Below are positions 53,693 through 63,989 of a DNA stretch of 64,000 nt, piece after piece. The DNA lies in NCBI RefSeq assembly GCF_018861025.1, contig NZ_JAHKQH010000042.1, forward strand, positions 187,964 through 251,963. The letters run 5' to 3'. Position 1 is the first letter of the stretch; each line of letters opens with the position of its first letter. The position numbers and the translations under genes are program-made. Under the pieces are notes generated by a model. The model saw nothing but the letters and a program-made list of their open reading frames with translations, was not told the DNA's origin and ran no database searches. This stretch comes from Psychrosphaera sp. B3R10 (GTDB lineage: Bacteria; Pseudomonadota; Gammaproteobacteria; Enterobacterales; Alteromonadaceae).

Positions 53693-55981
53693 ATGGATAT
53701 AGGTATTATGATGACTACAACGCTTCGATTTTTTGCCAATTTATTGGCACTGCATGTATTTCTCGCAGTAATTTTTTTTAGTGAAAGAGCGCTTGCCAAC
53801 AGCGTATTACTGACGGAAAACTTTGACAATTTAGCAAAAAGTAACGTTAAGTTATTCACTCAATTTGAGCAACCAGATAGCGTCGCGGGGGTAACAGGCA
53901 GGGCATGGCGTACTGACGGTTTTTCCAGTTGGGGCGAAGCTTCAGTCTCACTTCAGGGAGTAAATAGTTTTACATTTTCCACTTGGGTTGCGCTTGAAAG
54001 TTATCCTTCTGATTTGGAAGTGACCGCAGATAAATTAACGCCATCTGCGATAGTAAATCAACGTATCGGTGATTTAGGGTTTGAAGTTTACCTCGATACG
54101 TTTGGTCGCTGGGGGTTATGGCTTGCGACCAGTAAAGGACCGGTGAACATAAAGGCAACAGAGCCGTTCCCACTTTATCAATGGAATCATTTGGCGTTTT
54201 CATTAAACGACAAGACTAAGACGGTAAGTCTTTACCTAAATGACACGTTACTTGGTAAAGCTCAAATGCCTTCTTTCGGTCAATTTACGCCAGCCAATAC
54301 ACCACTTTTGTTGGCCAAAAGTCATCAAGAAGTCGAGTTATTAAACTTTACCATTAATCGCATTAATGGCGCCTTTGACAACATATTGTTGACCACTGAA
54401 GTATTTTCGCTAGAGAAGATAACTCAAATGTATCTCACAGCCGATTTGAGTGTTGTTGACGCAGAAAATGCTTTGTCAGTACCATCATCTCGATTTGCTC
54501 TAGATCATTTAAGACCACGTTACCACCCTATGCCGCCAGCAAATTGGACCAATGAACCCCACGGTTTAGTCCGGAAAAATGAATTGTGGCACATGTTTTA
54601 TCAACGGACGCCAAATGGCCCCTTTAAGACTCAGATGCACTGGGGACACATGGTGAGTGATGATTTGGTAACTTGGACGGACTACCCCGACGCTCTAAGG
54701 CCTGAGATAAACCAAGCTGGATTTGGTTATGACATGAAAGGTATTTGGTCTGGAGATGTCGTCGTTGACGGTGAGCAGGCATATGCATTTTACACCAGTG
54801 TTAACCATTCGGATCGTTTAACATCCGCCAACCCTGGTGTATCCGTGGCCATGAGTCTAGATCCCAATTTAATTGAATGGCAAAAAGTTGGGCCCATTAT
54901 CAATACGCAACATGTCGAAGACTTTCGTGACCCTTACCTTTGGCAGGAAAATGGTAACTGGCATATGCTCATTGGCGCAGCCTACAAAAATTATGGTGGA
55001 TTAGATTATTACATCGCGGATAAGTTGGGGCCTAACGTCAAATGGCAGCACCAAAGCAACTTTAGCAGTTTGCCATACCAAATGATGGATATCGGCTCGA
55101 TCATTTGGGAAATGCCTGTATTTGAGGCGCTAACCGAAGATGTGTACGTGTTAGTTGTGAACCCAATTGGCGGCACAATTGAAAAGTATGGTGACCCGGC
55201 GACACGAGGTGTCTATTGGACAGGGACTTGGAAAAACGGTCAATTTCAACCTCATTATGCCAAGCCTAAAATGTTAGATGTTATCGTTGGTCATCTATCG
55301 CCAACGGTTGCTCGTGGTGAAGATGGCGCTATTAGAGCGATAGGCATTGTCGATGAACGACGCACTGCCCAAGCGCAAGAAAACGCAGGGTGGACACATA
55401 CGTTTAGTTTTCCACGTCGCTGGTTTTTGAGTCAGAACCGACTGGCATTGGGGCAGGCTCCAGCACCTGAGTTAGTTCAGTTACGTGATAAGTTGCAGTT
55501 TAATCTACAAAAGGTCTTGATCTCGCCAGAGCCGATTTTTGTGTCATCAGAACTAAAAGCTTACGAGCTCTATATTAAAGGCCAGGCGTTGAGTGACAAC
55601 AGCTTGAAAATCGACGTATTGAGCAGTAGCGATGGCACAGAACAAACATCCATTGTGATTGATGGGGAAACGGGTAAAGTCACATTGGATAAAAGTCGTT
55701 CTAGTTTAGCTGGTGAAGACGAAGGGCCTCAGATCTTAACGGGACATTATTCTAAACAAGATTTTGGCACAATTGAGTCCGTACGAGTTTTTGTTGATGG
55801 GTCTGTCGTAGACGTGTTTATTAATGACGCGGCCGCTTTTTCGGTTCGAAGTTATCCTTCAAAACGAGATAGTGATTTAGTCAAAGTGTCGTCAACGTCA
55901 ACATTCAGTTTAGAAAACCTGAAATTATGGTCTTTCCAACCAGATGTTCGGAAATTGTCGATCACTGGAAAAAATAAGTAG
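53693..55981 (+). CDS. Exported LamG-GH32 protein with variant nucleophile motif
   Basis: About 760 residues. A signal peptide (residues about 12-36, ending ALA) is followed by a LamG/concanavalin-like domain (about 38-250) and a GH32 propeller and beta-sandwich. The nucleophile block reads NWTNEPHG, with Glu288 where most GH32 have Asp; RDP (412-414) is kept and the acid/base block reads WEMP (E473), Met replacing Cys. It probably degrades fructan outside the cytoplasm, feeding the receptor and permease. Start could also be ATG 53708/53711. It follows the kinase by 2 bp. Confidence 0.82.
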   Translation: MDIGIMMTTTLRFFANLLALHVFLAVIFFSERALANSVLLTENFDNLAKSNVKLFTQFEQPDSVAGVTGRAWRTDGFSSWGEASVSLQGVNSFTFSTWVALESYPSDLEVTADKLTPSAIVNQRIGDLGFEVYLDTFGRWGLWLATSKGPVNIKATEPFPLYQWNHLAFSLNDKTKTVSLYLNDTLLGKAQMPSFGQFTPANTPLLLAKSHQEVELLNFTINRINGAFDNILLTTEVFSLEKITQMYLTADLSVVDAENALSVPSSRFALDHLRPRYHPMPPANWTNEPHGLVRKNELWHMFYQRTPNGPFKTQMHWGHMVSDDLVTWTDYPDALRPEINQAGFGYDMKGIWSGDVVVDGEQAYAFYTSVNHSDRLTSANPGVSVAMSLDPNLIEWQKVGPIINTQHVEDFRDPYLWQENGNWHMLIGAAYKNYGGLDYYIADKLGPNVKWQHQSNFSSLPYQMMDIGSIIWEMPVFEALTEDVYVLVVNPIGGTIEKYGDPATRGVYWTGTWKNGQFQPHYAKPKMLDVIVGHLSPTVARGEDGAIRAIGIVDERRTAQAQENAGWTHTFSFPRRWFLSQNRLALGQAPAPELVQLRDKLQFNLQKVLISPEPIFVSSELKAYELYIKGQALSDNSLKIDVLSSSDGTEQTSIVIDGETGKVTLDKSRSSLAGEDEGPQILTGHYSKQDFGTIESVRVFVDGSVVDVFINDAAAFSVRSYPSKRDSDLVKVSSTSTFSLENLKLWSFQPDVRKLSITGKNK

Positions 55982-56213
55982 ATGTGCCACTTAATCGAAT
56001 AGCCGCTTAATGCCGTTCGACTTGTTGAGTAGGTCAATGTGCTCTGCAAGCTAGGTTAGAACGGCGATGTTTTCGACGGCTATAAACGACAGGTAATCGT
56101 TCTTGTGCGCGCTTAGGCAACCCAACTAGACTTTAGAGTAATTATCTAGTTGCAACTATCAACGGAAAGTCCGATGTTGACCAAAGTGCCACCGCAGCAC
56201 TTGCAGACGATCT

Positions 56214-56435
56214 TTGTTTGACGCTTACCAATATGAAGGTGATTATAGCGGGTGGGATGTTTTAGTGCATGTTGCAAATAGTGCCTATGATATTGTAGGT
56301 GATACTCAAGCAAAGAATGCCTTACTTGCTAACTGGACGACACATCAGGATTATGCTCAGAGAGTTGATAACTTAGCTGCTGGGTTAGTGTCTGCGGTTA
56401 CAAATAGAAATGTACACTTTTTTATAGTAGTTTAG
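56214..56435 (+). CDS. Short unrecognised frame, possibly a gene remnant
   Basis: 73 codons from a TTG: DAYQYEGDYSGWDVLVHVAN, QRVDNLAAGLVSAVTNRN. The composition looks protein-like but I recognise no family and there is no ribosome site. Probably a fragment of a lost gene. Confidence 0.2.
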   Translation: MFDAYQYEGDYSGWDVLVHVANSAYDIVGDTQAKNALLANWTTHQDYAQRVDNLAAGLVSAVTNRNVHFFIVV

Positions 56436-56722
56436 AAAGCCATCTAATTGCGATGACACCCAAAACGAAAAGAACAAAAACGAGTGGCACATTGAATAAC
56501 CACGTAATTCTAATTTACTATGGGTATCCACACCGCCACGAATGTGACCATCCGTTTTACCTGGTCAGACAAAAATTCTGAAATGATTTTACTATTCACT
56601 TTGGCATCTTGTTGAAAAATAATTGTGTCGTTTTCAGCCTAAAATTACTTACATTTAAATCACTGTTTAAGTGGACGTTAAGTGGGCGGCAAATTCAGAG
56701 ATGCTCTGAAAGCCTTTAAAAT

Positions 56723-56767
56723 TGGTCGGACTGGCCAGATTCGAACTGGCGACCCCTGACACCCCAT
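56723..56767 (-). tRNA. tRNA-Pro (GGG) 3'-half fragment, probable att site
   Basis: On the minus strand the bases run from the anticodon loop (ATGGGGT; T33, anticodon GGG) through the 3' anticodon stem (GTCAG), variable loop (GGGTC), T arm (GCCAG-TTCGAAT-CTGGC), acceptor strand CAGTCCG, A73 and CCA. The 5' half is absent: the bases before the loop do not pair with GTCAG. Tyrosine integrases commonly cross over in anticodon loops and leave such 3' halves. Not a functional tRNA. Confidence 0.75.
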
Positions 56768-57342
56768 GACGGGGAAACAACCAAATGGTTTTGTGTACCC
56801 CACTATGCACCCTGGTGTTAGCTTTAATGATTTCGGTGCGTGTGAGTTTTATTTGAAGATGTGTTGGAAGTCTTTGTTTTAGGTGGTCCCCAAGGTGCCG
56901 ATGAAAACTAAAACCTTGAACGCCGAATTGTTCAAGGCGGAGCACATTTCTGTTCCGTAGGCTTCTCGATTACTAGCCAAAGACTAGCCGAGCTTGCGCA
57001 ATAGAACGGAAAATGCATTCCTGGGTAAGTATTATCGGCTCAGGGATATGAGTTTTCTGTCAAACACCCCAGGCAACCAAAACAAACAATAAACCAGTAT
57101 TTCCATAATGCCCAATAACAATATCGAACATTGTAGAGAGAATTTATTGCGTCGCGGAATATAACAGGATTAGAAAGCGCTGCAACGGAAAATAGAGAAA
57201 TAAAATTCAACTGGCCATTTATTTTTCAAGATGACGTTTTATTGCCCGTTATTTACACGAAAAAACAACATTCACAGCAATCTACTTCTTTAAATTCAAA
57301 ATCTGTTTTACACTTAAAGTATTAAATTTTTTGGAAGATAAT

Positions 57343-57897
57343 ATGAAACATCAGGAATTAATGAGCGTAATAAACGAACACGATTTCACAGCGACAGCGA
57401 GTGAGCTACACGGTTTAATTACCGGGTTAATCGCTGGTGGCATGTTTAAAGGTTCGGAAGATTATTTAGCCCATTTAGCCGACTTGTTTAACAATGGTAT
57501 GGCTATCAAAGGCTCATTAAAAAAGTCTAGCGAAGAATTAACTCAGTCAATATTTAGTCAATTGGCCTCGGAAGATATGTCGTTTGAACTTATGTTACTT
57601 GACGATGATGAGGTTTTGTCAGAGCAAGCCGAAGAGCTAATTAACTGGGTTCAATATTTTTTAGTGGGTTTTGGTCTGAATCAACGTGATTTAAAAATGG
57701 CATCCAATGACGTACGTGAAATTATTGAAGACTTTACTAACATCACGCGCATGGATCCAAATTTAGATGATACAAACGAAAGTCAGGGCGACTATTACGA
57801 AGTGGTGGAGTTTATTCGCATATCGGCTGTGTTAATCCATCAGGAGTTTGGTAAGCCACTACAAGACGACGCAGAGCCTAAAAAGACCCTTCACTAA
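57343..57897 (+). CDS. ygfB: YgfB/UPF0149 family protein
   Basis: About 184 residues. Start at ATG 57343 with GGAAG in front; the upstream TTG 57331 overlaps that ribosome site. Family motifs: ASELHGLITGLIAGG, INWVQYFLVGFGL and EVVEFIRISAVLIHQEF. Small cytoplasmic protein, usually upstream of pepP as here. In Pseudomonas, YgfB affects the ampDh3 promoter; role otherwise little known. Confidence 0.9.
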   Translation: MKHQELMSVINEHDFTATASELHGLITGLIAGGMFKGSEDYLAHLADLFNNGMAIKGSLKKSSEELTQSIFSQLASEDMSFELMLLDDDEVLSEQAEELINWVQYFLVGFGLNQRDLKMASNDVREIIEDFTNITRMDPNLDDTNESQGDYYEVVEFIRISAVLIHQEFGKPLQDDAEPKKTLH

Positions 57898-57921
57898 TTA
57901 TTTACGAGTTAATAAAACGTT

Positions 57922-59244
57922 ATGATACCAAACAGTGAGTTTGTCACCCGCCGCAATCGTCTGTTAGCCCAAATGGCGCCAAACAGCGTTGCCATAATAC
58001 CCGCCGCCAATGAACTAACGCGCAGTAACGATACCGAGTTTCCGTTTAGACAAAATAGTGATTTTCAATACCTCACTAATTTTCCAGAACCCGATGCGTG
58101 GCTTGTTTTAGAAAAGTCTTTGGATACAACAAGTTCAACACTGGTTTGCCGGGTTAAAGACAAAGTTGCTGAAATTTGGCAGGGCCGTCGTATTGGTGCA
58201 GAAGTAGCCAAGCAACAATTTGAATTTGACGAAACGTTTGATGAATCAAAACTCCACAGTGTGTTATTTACCGCTATTAACAATACCACTATCTTGTATT
58301 GGCCACAGGGTGAATCTGAAGCAAACGACAAACGTATTTTTGATTTGTTAAACGAACTTCGAACAGGGCCTAAAAAAGGCTGGAATGCGCCAACGCAAAT
58401 ATCCGATCCGCGACCACTTATTCACGAGATGCGTTTGTTTAAGTCGGCTGATGAAATTACCGTTATGAAACGGGCCGGCGTAATATCTTCTACCGCCCAT
58501 AAACGCGCCATGTTGTTTGCGGCAAACCTGCATAAGTTAAAGCAACCGGTAACTGAGTTTCAACTCGAAGCAGAAATTCATCACGAATTTGCGATGTCTG
58601 GTGCCAAACACCCAGCCTACGGCACAATTGTTGGTGGTGGCGAAAATGCCTGTATCTTACACTACACTGAAAACCAAGATGTGATTGAGTCTGGGTCATT
58701 AGTCTTAATAGACGCCGGTTGTGAATTACAGGGGTACGCTGCTGACATTACTCGTACCTTCCCAGTATCGGGTAAATTCTCACCAGAACAAAAAGCGCTG
58801 TATCAATTAGTATTAAATACTCAGGTTGAAGTCATTAATAACATCAAACCAGGTACGACACTAAAAGCGTTAACCGAATTATCGGTTCGACTTATTACCC
58901 AAGGGTTGGTTGAGTTAAATATCTTAGAAGGCGATGTTACGCAACTAATTTCACAAAACGCCCACCGAGCTTTCTATATGCATGGATTGGCTCATTGGCT
59001 CGGCCTGGATGTACACGATGTTGGAGACTATAACCAAGCTGGTGCTCAACGTCCGTTGCAGGCAGGCATGGTATTTACGGTTGAACCAGGCATTTATATC
59101 GATTCGGAAGCTAATTGTGATCCAAAATGGCACGGCATCGGTATACGTATAGAAGATAATATTTTGATCACCGAAACCGGTTATGAAAACTTAACGATTA
59201 CCGCTCCAAAATCTGTTGAAGAGATCGAAGCGTTAATGCAATAA
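57922..59244 (+). CDS. pepP: Xaa-Pro aminopeptidase
   Basis: A 440-residue M24B metallopeptidase with the N-terminal aminopeptidase-P domain (FPFRQNSDFQYLTNFPEPDA). Metal ligands: D of IDAGCEL, D of AADITRTF, H of HGLAHWLG, E of VEPGIY, E of IRIEDN. Removes N-terminal residues before proline. Standard neighbour of ygfB and ubiH. Confidence 0.95.
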   Translation: MIPNSEFVTRRNRLLAQMAPNSVAIIPAANELTRSNDTEFPFRQNSDFQYLTNFPEPDAWLVLEKSLDTTSSTLVCRVKDKVAEIWQGRRIGAEVAKQQFEFDETFDESKLHSVLFTAINNTTILYWPQGESEANDKRIFDLLNELRTGPKKGWNAPTQISDPRPLIHEMRLFKSADEITVMKRAGVISSTAHKRAMLFAANLHKLKQPVTEFQLEAEIHHEFAMSGAKHPAYGTIVGGGENACILHYTENQDVIESGSLVLIDAGCELQGYAADITRTFPVSGKFSPEQKALYQLVLNTQVEVINNIKPGTTLKALTELSVRLITQGLVELNILEGDVTQLISQNAHRAFYMHGLAHWLGLDVHDVGDYNQAGAQRPLQAGMVFTVEPGIYIDSEANCDPKWHGIGIRIEDNILITETGYENLTITAPKSVEEIEALMQ

Positions 59245-59419
59245 GATTACTTTTATTGATGTGCTGTGAGATTAAGCATTTTTCGTTTATCTCACCACTC
59301 AATAAATTGATGATGCAAAGTTGTTTTTTTGAATACGAACGGACTAATTGCAAATCGTGACAAGGTTATAGAAACCGAAAACAAATTTAACGCCGACGGA
59401 CAAAGTTGAAATAAAACCG

Positions 59420-60820
59420 ATGACAGAAAATGGATCAAACCCTCAAATATTCGATGTTGTTATTTCTGGCGGTGGACTGTCGGGATTGCTAACTGCAATT
59501 GGTTTGAGGCAGGAGTCGCCGGAATTAAACATTGCGATAGTTGACCCAAACGCAACAACTAAACCACAATTTGGTTTAGAAGCGCAGCAAACCGAACCTC
59601 AATTAAACTTTACAAACAACTTTGATGGTCGTTGCATCGCGTTATCTTACGGCTCGTTAAAGCTCTTGCAACATTGGCACGTTTGGCCAAGATTAAAACC
59701 CCACGCATGGCCAATTAAAACCATTGTTACGTCTGACAAAGGTCATATTGGTAAAACCATTTTAAAAGCCACTGATTTCCAATTATCCGCCATGGGATAT
59801 GTAGCCGAAATGCGCAATATCGGACAGATATTTCAGCAAACATTGGCGCAAATGGCGGAACAAAAAATGAGTTGGTTTGTGCAAACCGAAATTAGCGCAA
59901 TTTGTCATCAGGGTGACTACACCAAACTCACGTTAACCGATGGTAATGAATTGCATTCCAAGTTGTTAGTCGTGGCAGAAGGCGGTATGTCGAGCACAAA
60001 ATCTTTGTTAGGCATTGAAAACGATACAGCGGATTACAGTCAAACCGCAGTTGTGGCGAATATTAAAACCCAAGGTGCAGATGGTAAAGACGGTAAGTTT
60101 GCAAAATTGCTGCGTCACCCAAACCTTGTGAGTAAAGACTTTGTTGATGCTGTTGCGTTTGAGCGTTTTACCACACATGGTCCAATAGCCCTGTTACCGA
60201 TAGGTCCGCAACAATACTCTGTTGTGTGGACCGAAAGCCACGATAAAGCAGACGACATTTCAAAATTAACAGACACTGAGTTTTGCAAAGCGTTGCAGGC
60301 TGAGTTTGGTTTTGCCGCGGGTGAAATTATCGAAGCGGGCGAGCGGGCGTCTTTTCCATTGTATTGCTCTAAAGCTCAAAACTTAACTCACAATCGCGTT
60401 GTTTTGTTAGGCAATGCGGCACATACCGTTCACCCAATTGCGGGACAGGGATTTAATTTAGGATTGCGTGATATTGCGGTTTTAGTAAATGAAATTAAAG
60501 TTGCATTAGATAGTAAACAAGACATCGGTAGCTTTAGGTTATTAAATCAATATCAAAACAATCGGGTGGACGACATAAACCGGATCACAACTTTTACAGA
60601 TTCATTGGTACGAATATTTGGACTGGAAGGGCGCTTGCCAGCATTTGTCCGGACTATTGGATTGATGTCCCTGCAAAAATTTGATCCCCTACAACAGTGG
60701 TTAGCATTACACTTTATGGGCAGTCAGTCGGCAAAAAATATTCCGCAACTCACGCAATTGCCTCAATTAGCTCAGTTAAAACCGTTAGTTCAAGAACAAC
60801 AAACGCATGATCAAAATTAA
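59420..60820 (+). CDS. ubiH: 2-polyprenyl-6-methoxyphenol hydroxylase
   Basis: A 466-residue FAD monooxygenase for ubiquinone biosynthesis. GGGLSG near the N-terminus, and VVLLGNAAHTVHPIAGQG with FNLGLRD near residue 335 match UbiH. The C-terminal tail, LPQLAQLKPL, is repetitive (Leu/Gln). Order pepP-ubiH-ubiI is that of E. coli. Confidence 0.92.
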   Translation: MTENGSNPQIFDVVISGGGLSGLLTAIGLRQESPELNIAIVDPNATTKPQFGLEAQQTEPQLNFTNNFDGRCIALSYGSLKLLQHWHVWPRLKPHAWPIKTIVTSDKGHIGKTILKATDFQLSAMGYVAEMRNIGQIFQQTLAQMAEQKMSWFVQTEISAICHQGDYTKLTLTDGNELHSKLLVVAEGGMSSTKSLLGIENDTADYSQTAVVANIKTQGADGKDGKFAKLLRHPNLVSKDFVDAVAFERFTTHGPIALLPIGPQQYSVVWTESHDKADDISKLTDTEFCKALQAEFGFAAGEIIEAGERASFPLYCSKAQNLTHNRVVLLGNAAHTVHPIAGQGFNLGLRDIAVLVNEIKVALDSKQDIGSFRLLNQYQNNRVDDINRITTFTDSLVRIFGLEGRLPAFVRTIGLMSLQKFDPLQQWLALHFMGSQSAKNIPQLTQLPQLAQLKPLVQEQQTHDQN

Positions 60821-60853
60821 CCCAAGAACAAAAACAAGAGTAGGATTTTAGGC

Positions 60854-62065
60854 ATGATTTCAACAGACATCGTTATCGTCGGTGGCGGAAGTGTAGGGTT
60901 AACGACAGCACTTGGCCTTGCCAATACCGGTTTTACGGTTACGGTAATAGATAACAGTGCGGCTGAAACCAAACTGTCATCGCCTGAAACGCGAGTCTCA
61001 GCGCTGTCACCCGCAAGCGAAGCCATCCTGAGGAATTTAGAAGTTTGGCAACATTTGGATTGTGCTCGACTAACACCTTATTCAGACATGGACGTTTGGG
61101 AAAAAGAATCTTTTGGGCGAATTAATTTTAATGCCGAACAAGTCTCTGAACCGCGTCTTGGGCATATTATCGAAAACGCCAATATTCGTAATGCATTAAT
61201 TAATACAGCGCAACAACATCATAAAATTACTATGTTGTTTGAGACAAAATATCAAACGATTCATAACAGTGACGAACATGTATTAGTGACGTTAGAAAAC
61301 GGCGCACCTATATTAGCCAAACTGCTTATTGCAGCCGATGGGGCTAATTCAAATATTCGAAAATTGCTAAAACTACCCATTACTTTTTCTGATTACGATC
61401 ACCATGCAATTGTTGCCACAATTAAAACTACTGAACCACATACTCATTGTGCAAGACAGGTATTTTTGCCTGAAGGGCCATTAGCATTGCTACCACTTTA
61501 TAACAGTAATTTGTGCTCTATCGTGTGGTCAACATCACCTGAAAACGCCGAGAAATTAATGGCAGACAACGATGAGCAATTTTCTCGAGCATTAACAGCC
61601 GCAACAGACAGTGTACTTGGGCCGGTTAGCTTACACAGCAAACGCCAGTCATTTCCACTTACAATGCGTTATGCTAATCAATGGCTGGATAAACGCGTGG
61701 TTTTAGTGGGCGACGCCGCACATACCATTCATCCATTAGCCGGATTAGGCATGAACCTTGGCCTATTAGATGCGGCGAGTTTGGTGCAACAACTGCAAAG
61801 CGTAGATGTGGCAAATTTACCTGAAATGACCCAACAACTACGTAGTTACGAGCGATGGCGAAAAGCGGAAGCGCAGCAGGTAATTCTTGCGATGCAGTCG
61901 TTAAAGTCGTTGTTTGAAGGCAACAATCCAATAAAAAAATTGATCCGTACAGCCGGTTTATCAATGACTAATTCGATGCCAATGGTGAAACATGAAATTA
62001 TACTCAACGCTATGGGAATGAAAGGTAACCTACCGACATTAGCGGTGCCCGTAGAAATCATCTAA
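60854..62065 (+). CDS. ubiI: FAD-dependent ubiquinone C5-hydroxylase
   Basis: A 403-residue UbiH/COQ6 family enzyme: IVGGGSVGLTTALGLA, VLVGDAAHTIHPLAGLG and MNLGLLDA. It follows ubiH after 33 bp and precedes gcvT, the position of ubiI (visC) in related genomes. Assigned to C5 hydroxylation of the ubiquinone ring mainly by synteny. Confidence 0.88.
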   Translation: MISTDIVIVGGGSVGLTTALGLANTGFTVTVIDNSAAETKLSSPETRVSALSPASEAILRNLEVWQHLDCARLTPYSDMDVWEKESFGRINFNAEQVSEPRLGHIIENANIRNALINTAQQHHKITMLFETKYQTIHNSDEHVLVTLENGAPILAKLLIAADGANSNIRKLLKLPITFSDYDHHAIVATIKTTEPHTHCARQVFLPEGPLALLPLYNSNLCSIVWSTSPENAEKLMADNDEQFSRALTAATDSVLGPVSLHSKRQSFPLTMRYANQWLDKRVVLVGDAAHTIHPLAGLGMNLGLLDAASLVQQLQSVDVANLPEMTQQLRSYERWRKAEAQQVILAMQSLKSLFEGNNPIKKLIRTAGLSMTNSMPMVKHEIILNAMGMKGNLPTLAVPVEII

Positions 62066-62105
62066 ACCAAAATTCGGTAATGTTTCAGATAAGTATTACT
62101 AATGC

Positions 62106-62129
62106 TTAGACTATGGAGAATAAGTCTAA
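62106..62129 (+). other. Short stem-loop in the gcvT leader
   Basis: TTAGACT (62106-62112) pairs with AGTCTAA (62123-62129). It could end the ubi transcript or belong to the gcv leader; no U-run. Confidence 0.25.
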
Positions 62130-62240
62130 ATTAGTCTATACTCTGCCGCAATTTCAATTCCCGTGTAATTTTTGTGGTTAACAAAATGAACAATTATTTT
62201 CATCATTAATCATGATGAAAGGTTCAAACTAGGTGAGAAT

Positions 62241-63326
62241 ATGAGCAATAAAACGGTTTTATTTGATAAACATGTAGAAGCAAATGCCAAAATGGTTGAT
62301 TTCCACGGTTGGGAAATGCCAATCAACTACGGATCTCAAATTGAAGAGCATCATGCGGTTCGCCAAGACGCGGGTATGTTCGACGTATCTCACATGACCA
62401 TTGTTGATATTAAAGGGGCAGACGCTAAATCGTTTTTACGCTATTTAGTTGCCAACGACGTTGCTAAATTAACTGTACCGGGCAAAGCCTTATACACAGG
62501 AATGTTAAATGAAGCCGGCGGCGTAATTGACGACCTTATCGTATATTACTTTGACGAAACGTTTTACCGCTTAGTTGTAAACTCAGCAACTCGTGAAAAA
62601 GACCTAGCTTGGATCAATAAACAAGCCGAAGCGTTTTCGGTCACTATCACAGAACAACCAGATTGGGCGATGATCGCTGTTCAAGGCCCAAATGCAAAAG
62701 CAAAAGTAGCCACATTATTAACTGACGAGCAAAATGCAGCCGTTGAAGGCATGAAGCCATTTTTTGGTGTTCAAGCTGGCGATTTGTTTATTGCAACAAC
62801 CGGATACACAGGTGAAACTGGCTACGAAATTATGCTAGCACCAGAGATGGCCGCCAACTTATGGCAACAACTACTAGATGCTGGCGTTAAACCTTGTGGC
62901 TTAGGTGCCCGTGATACGCTTCGTTTAGAAGCGGGTATGAACCTTTACGGCTTAGATATGGACGACACTGTTTCGCCTCTTGCCGCTAACATGGCTTGGA
63001 CTATCGCTTGGCAACCTGAAGACCGTAACTTTATTGGTCGTGATGCAATTACGAAAGCGAAAGAAGCGGGGACTGAGCAACTAGTTGGTTTGGTTATGGA
63101 ACAAAAAGGTGTTTTACGCAGCGGCCTAAAAGTCATTTCAGAAGCAGGCGAGGGCACAATAACGTCAGGCACATTTTCACCTACGTTAGGCTATTCAATC
63201 GCTATGGCCCGTGTGCCAAGTGGTGTTGCTATCGGTGAAAGCGTACAAGTTGAAATGCGCAAAAAATTAGTTGACGTTAAAGTGGTTAAAGCAGGCTTTG
63301 TTCGTAACGGCAAATCAGTACTTTAA
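62241..63326 (+). CDS. gcvT: Glycine cleavage system T protein (aminomethyltransferase)
   Basis: A 361-residue T protein: [51 protein letters not shown]. Transfers the aminomethyl carbon to tetrahydrofolate. It precedes gcvH; gcvP is expected beyond the window. SD AGGTGAG precedes the ATG. Confidence 0.96.
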   Translation: MSNKTVLFDKHVEANAKMVDFHGWEMPINYGSQIEEHHAVRQDAGMFDVSHMTIVDIKGADAKSFLRYLVANDVAKLTVPGKALYTGMLNEAGGVIDDLIVYYFDETFYRLVVNSATREKDLAWINKQAEAFSVTITEQPDWAMIAVQGPNAKAKVATLLTDEQNAAVEGMKPFFGVQAGDLFIATTGYTGETGYEIMLAPEMAANLWQQLLDAGVKPCGLGARDTLRLEAGMNLYGLDMDDTVSPLAANMAWTIAWQPEDRNFIGRDAITKAKEAGTEQLVGLVMEQKGVLRSGLKVISEAGEGTITSGTFSPTLGYSIAMARVPSGVAIGESVQVEMRKKLVDVKVVKAGFVRNGKSVL

Positions 63327-63545
63327 CTTTTATCGTTTTTGTTGCTATGCCATCTTGGATTAGGCTGAGTTCTTAACTAAGAAAATAGCGACAAATAAGA
63401 GCAAAAAGAACGTCAATTAGACGTTTTATAAAGAAATTATCGTTTGCAGGTTGAAGTATAGCCGCACACCAATTATCTTTTCCAAGGTATGTGGCTAAAT
63501 TTGTAAATAACTAAACTTAAATTATCTATCCTAAGGAACATAATA

Positions 63546-63935
63546 ATGAGCAATATTCCATCGGACTTAAAATATGCTTCGTCTCACGAATGGGTTCGTA
63601 ACGAAGGTGAAGGCGTTGTTACTGTAGGTATTTCAGAGCACGCACAGGAACTTTTGGGCGACATGGTATTTGTTGACTTGCCTGACGTAGGCGACGAATA
63701 TGCCGCTGGTGACGATTGTGCAGTTGCAGAATCAGTTAAAGCAGCATCAGACATTTATGCTCCTGTTGCGGGCGAAATTGTTGCTGTAAATGAAGAATTA
63801 GAAGACTCTCCAGAAACAGTTAATAACGACCCATACGGTGACGGTTGGTTGTTCAAAATTAAAATGGAAGACGCTTCTGAACTAGAAGATCTTCTAGACG
63901 CAGAAGGTTACGCTCAGTCTATCGACGAAGACTAA
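63546..63935 (+). CDS. gcvH: Glycine cleavage system H protein
   Basis: A 129-residue lipoyl carrier protein; the lipoylated lysine is K65 in AESVKAASD. Shuttles the aminomethyl group between P, T and L proteins. AAGGAAC ribosome site before ATG 63546. Confidence 0.97.
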   Translation: MSNIPSDLKYASSHEWVRNEGEGVVTVGISEHAQELLGDMVFVDLPDVGDEYAAGDDCAVAESVKAASDIYAPVAGEIVAVNEELEDSPETVNNDPYGDGWLFKIKMEDASELEDLLDAEGYAQSIDED

Positions 63936-63951
63936 TCGTAAATGAATTAAG

Positions 63952-63989
63952 GCCCCGTTAACTCATCTCTATAGGAAATGTAACGGGGC
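63952..63989 (+). terminator. Terminator or intergenic stem-loop after gcvH
   Basis: GCCCCGTTA (63952-63960) pairs with TAACGGGGC (63981-63989), 20-nt loop, followed by a T-rich stretch. It would separate gcvH from anything downstream, including gcvP if present. Confidence 0.75.

Larger units (their letters stand above)
55982..57342. other. Degenerate region between fructan locus and core genes
   Basis: About 1.36 kb without a recognisable gene. It contains a short frame (56214-56435), the tRNA-Pro fragment (56723-56767), an 8-bp inverted repeat (56914-56921 with 56930-56937) and, in the last 250 bp, the likely promoter zone of ygfB. Confidence 0.6.

Noticed and set aside
56667-56945. 92-codon minus-strand frame across the tRNA fragment
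   Set aside because: Its SSNLASPT segment is just the translation of a tRNA 3' end; no ribosome site or family, so it is not a gene.
62066-62240. Glycine riboswitch before gcvT
   Set aside because: The 175-bp leader shows only a short hairpin; no tandem glycine aptamer pattern is visible.
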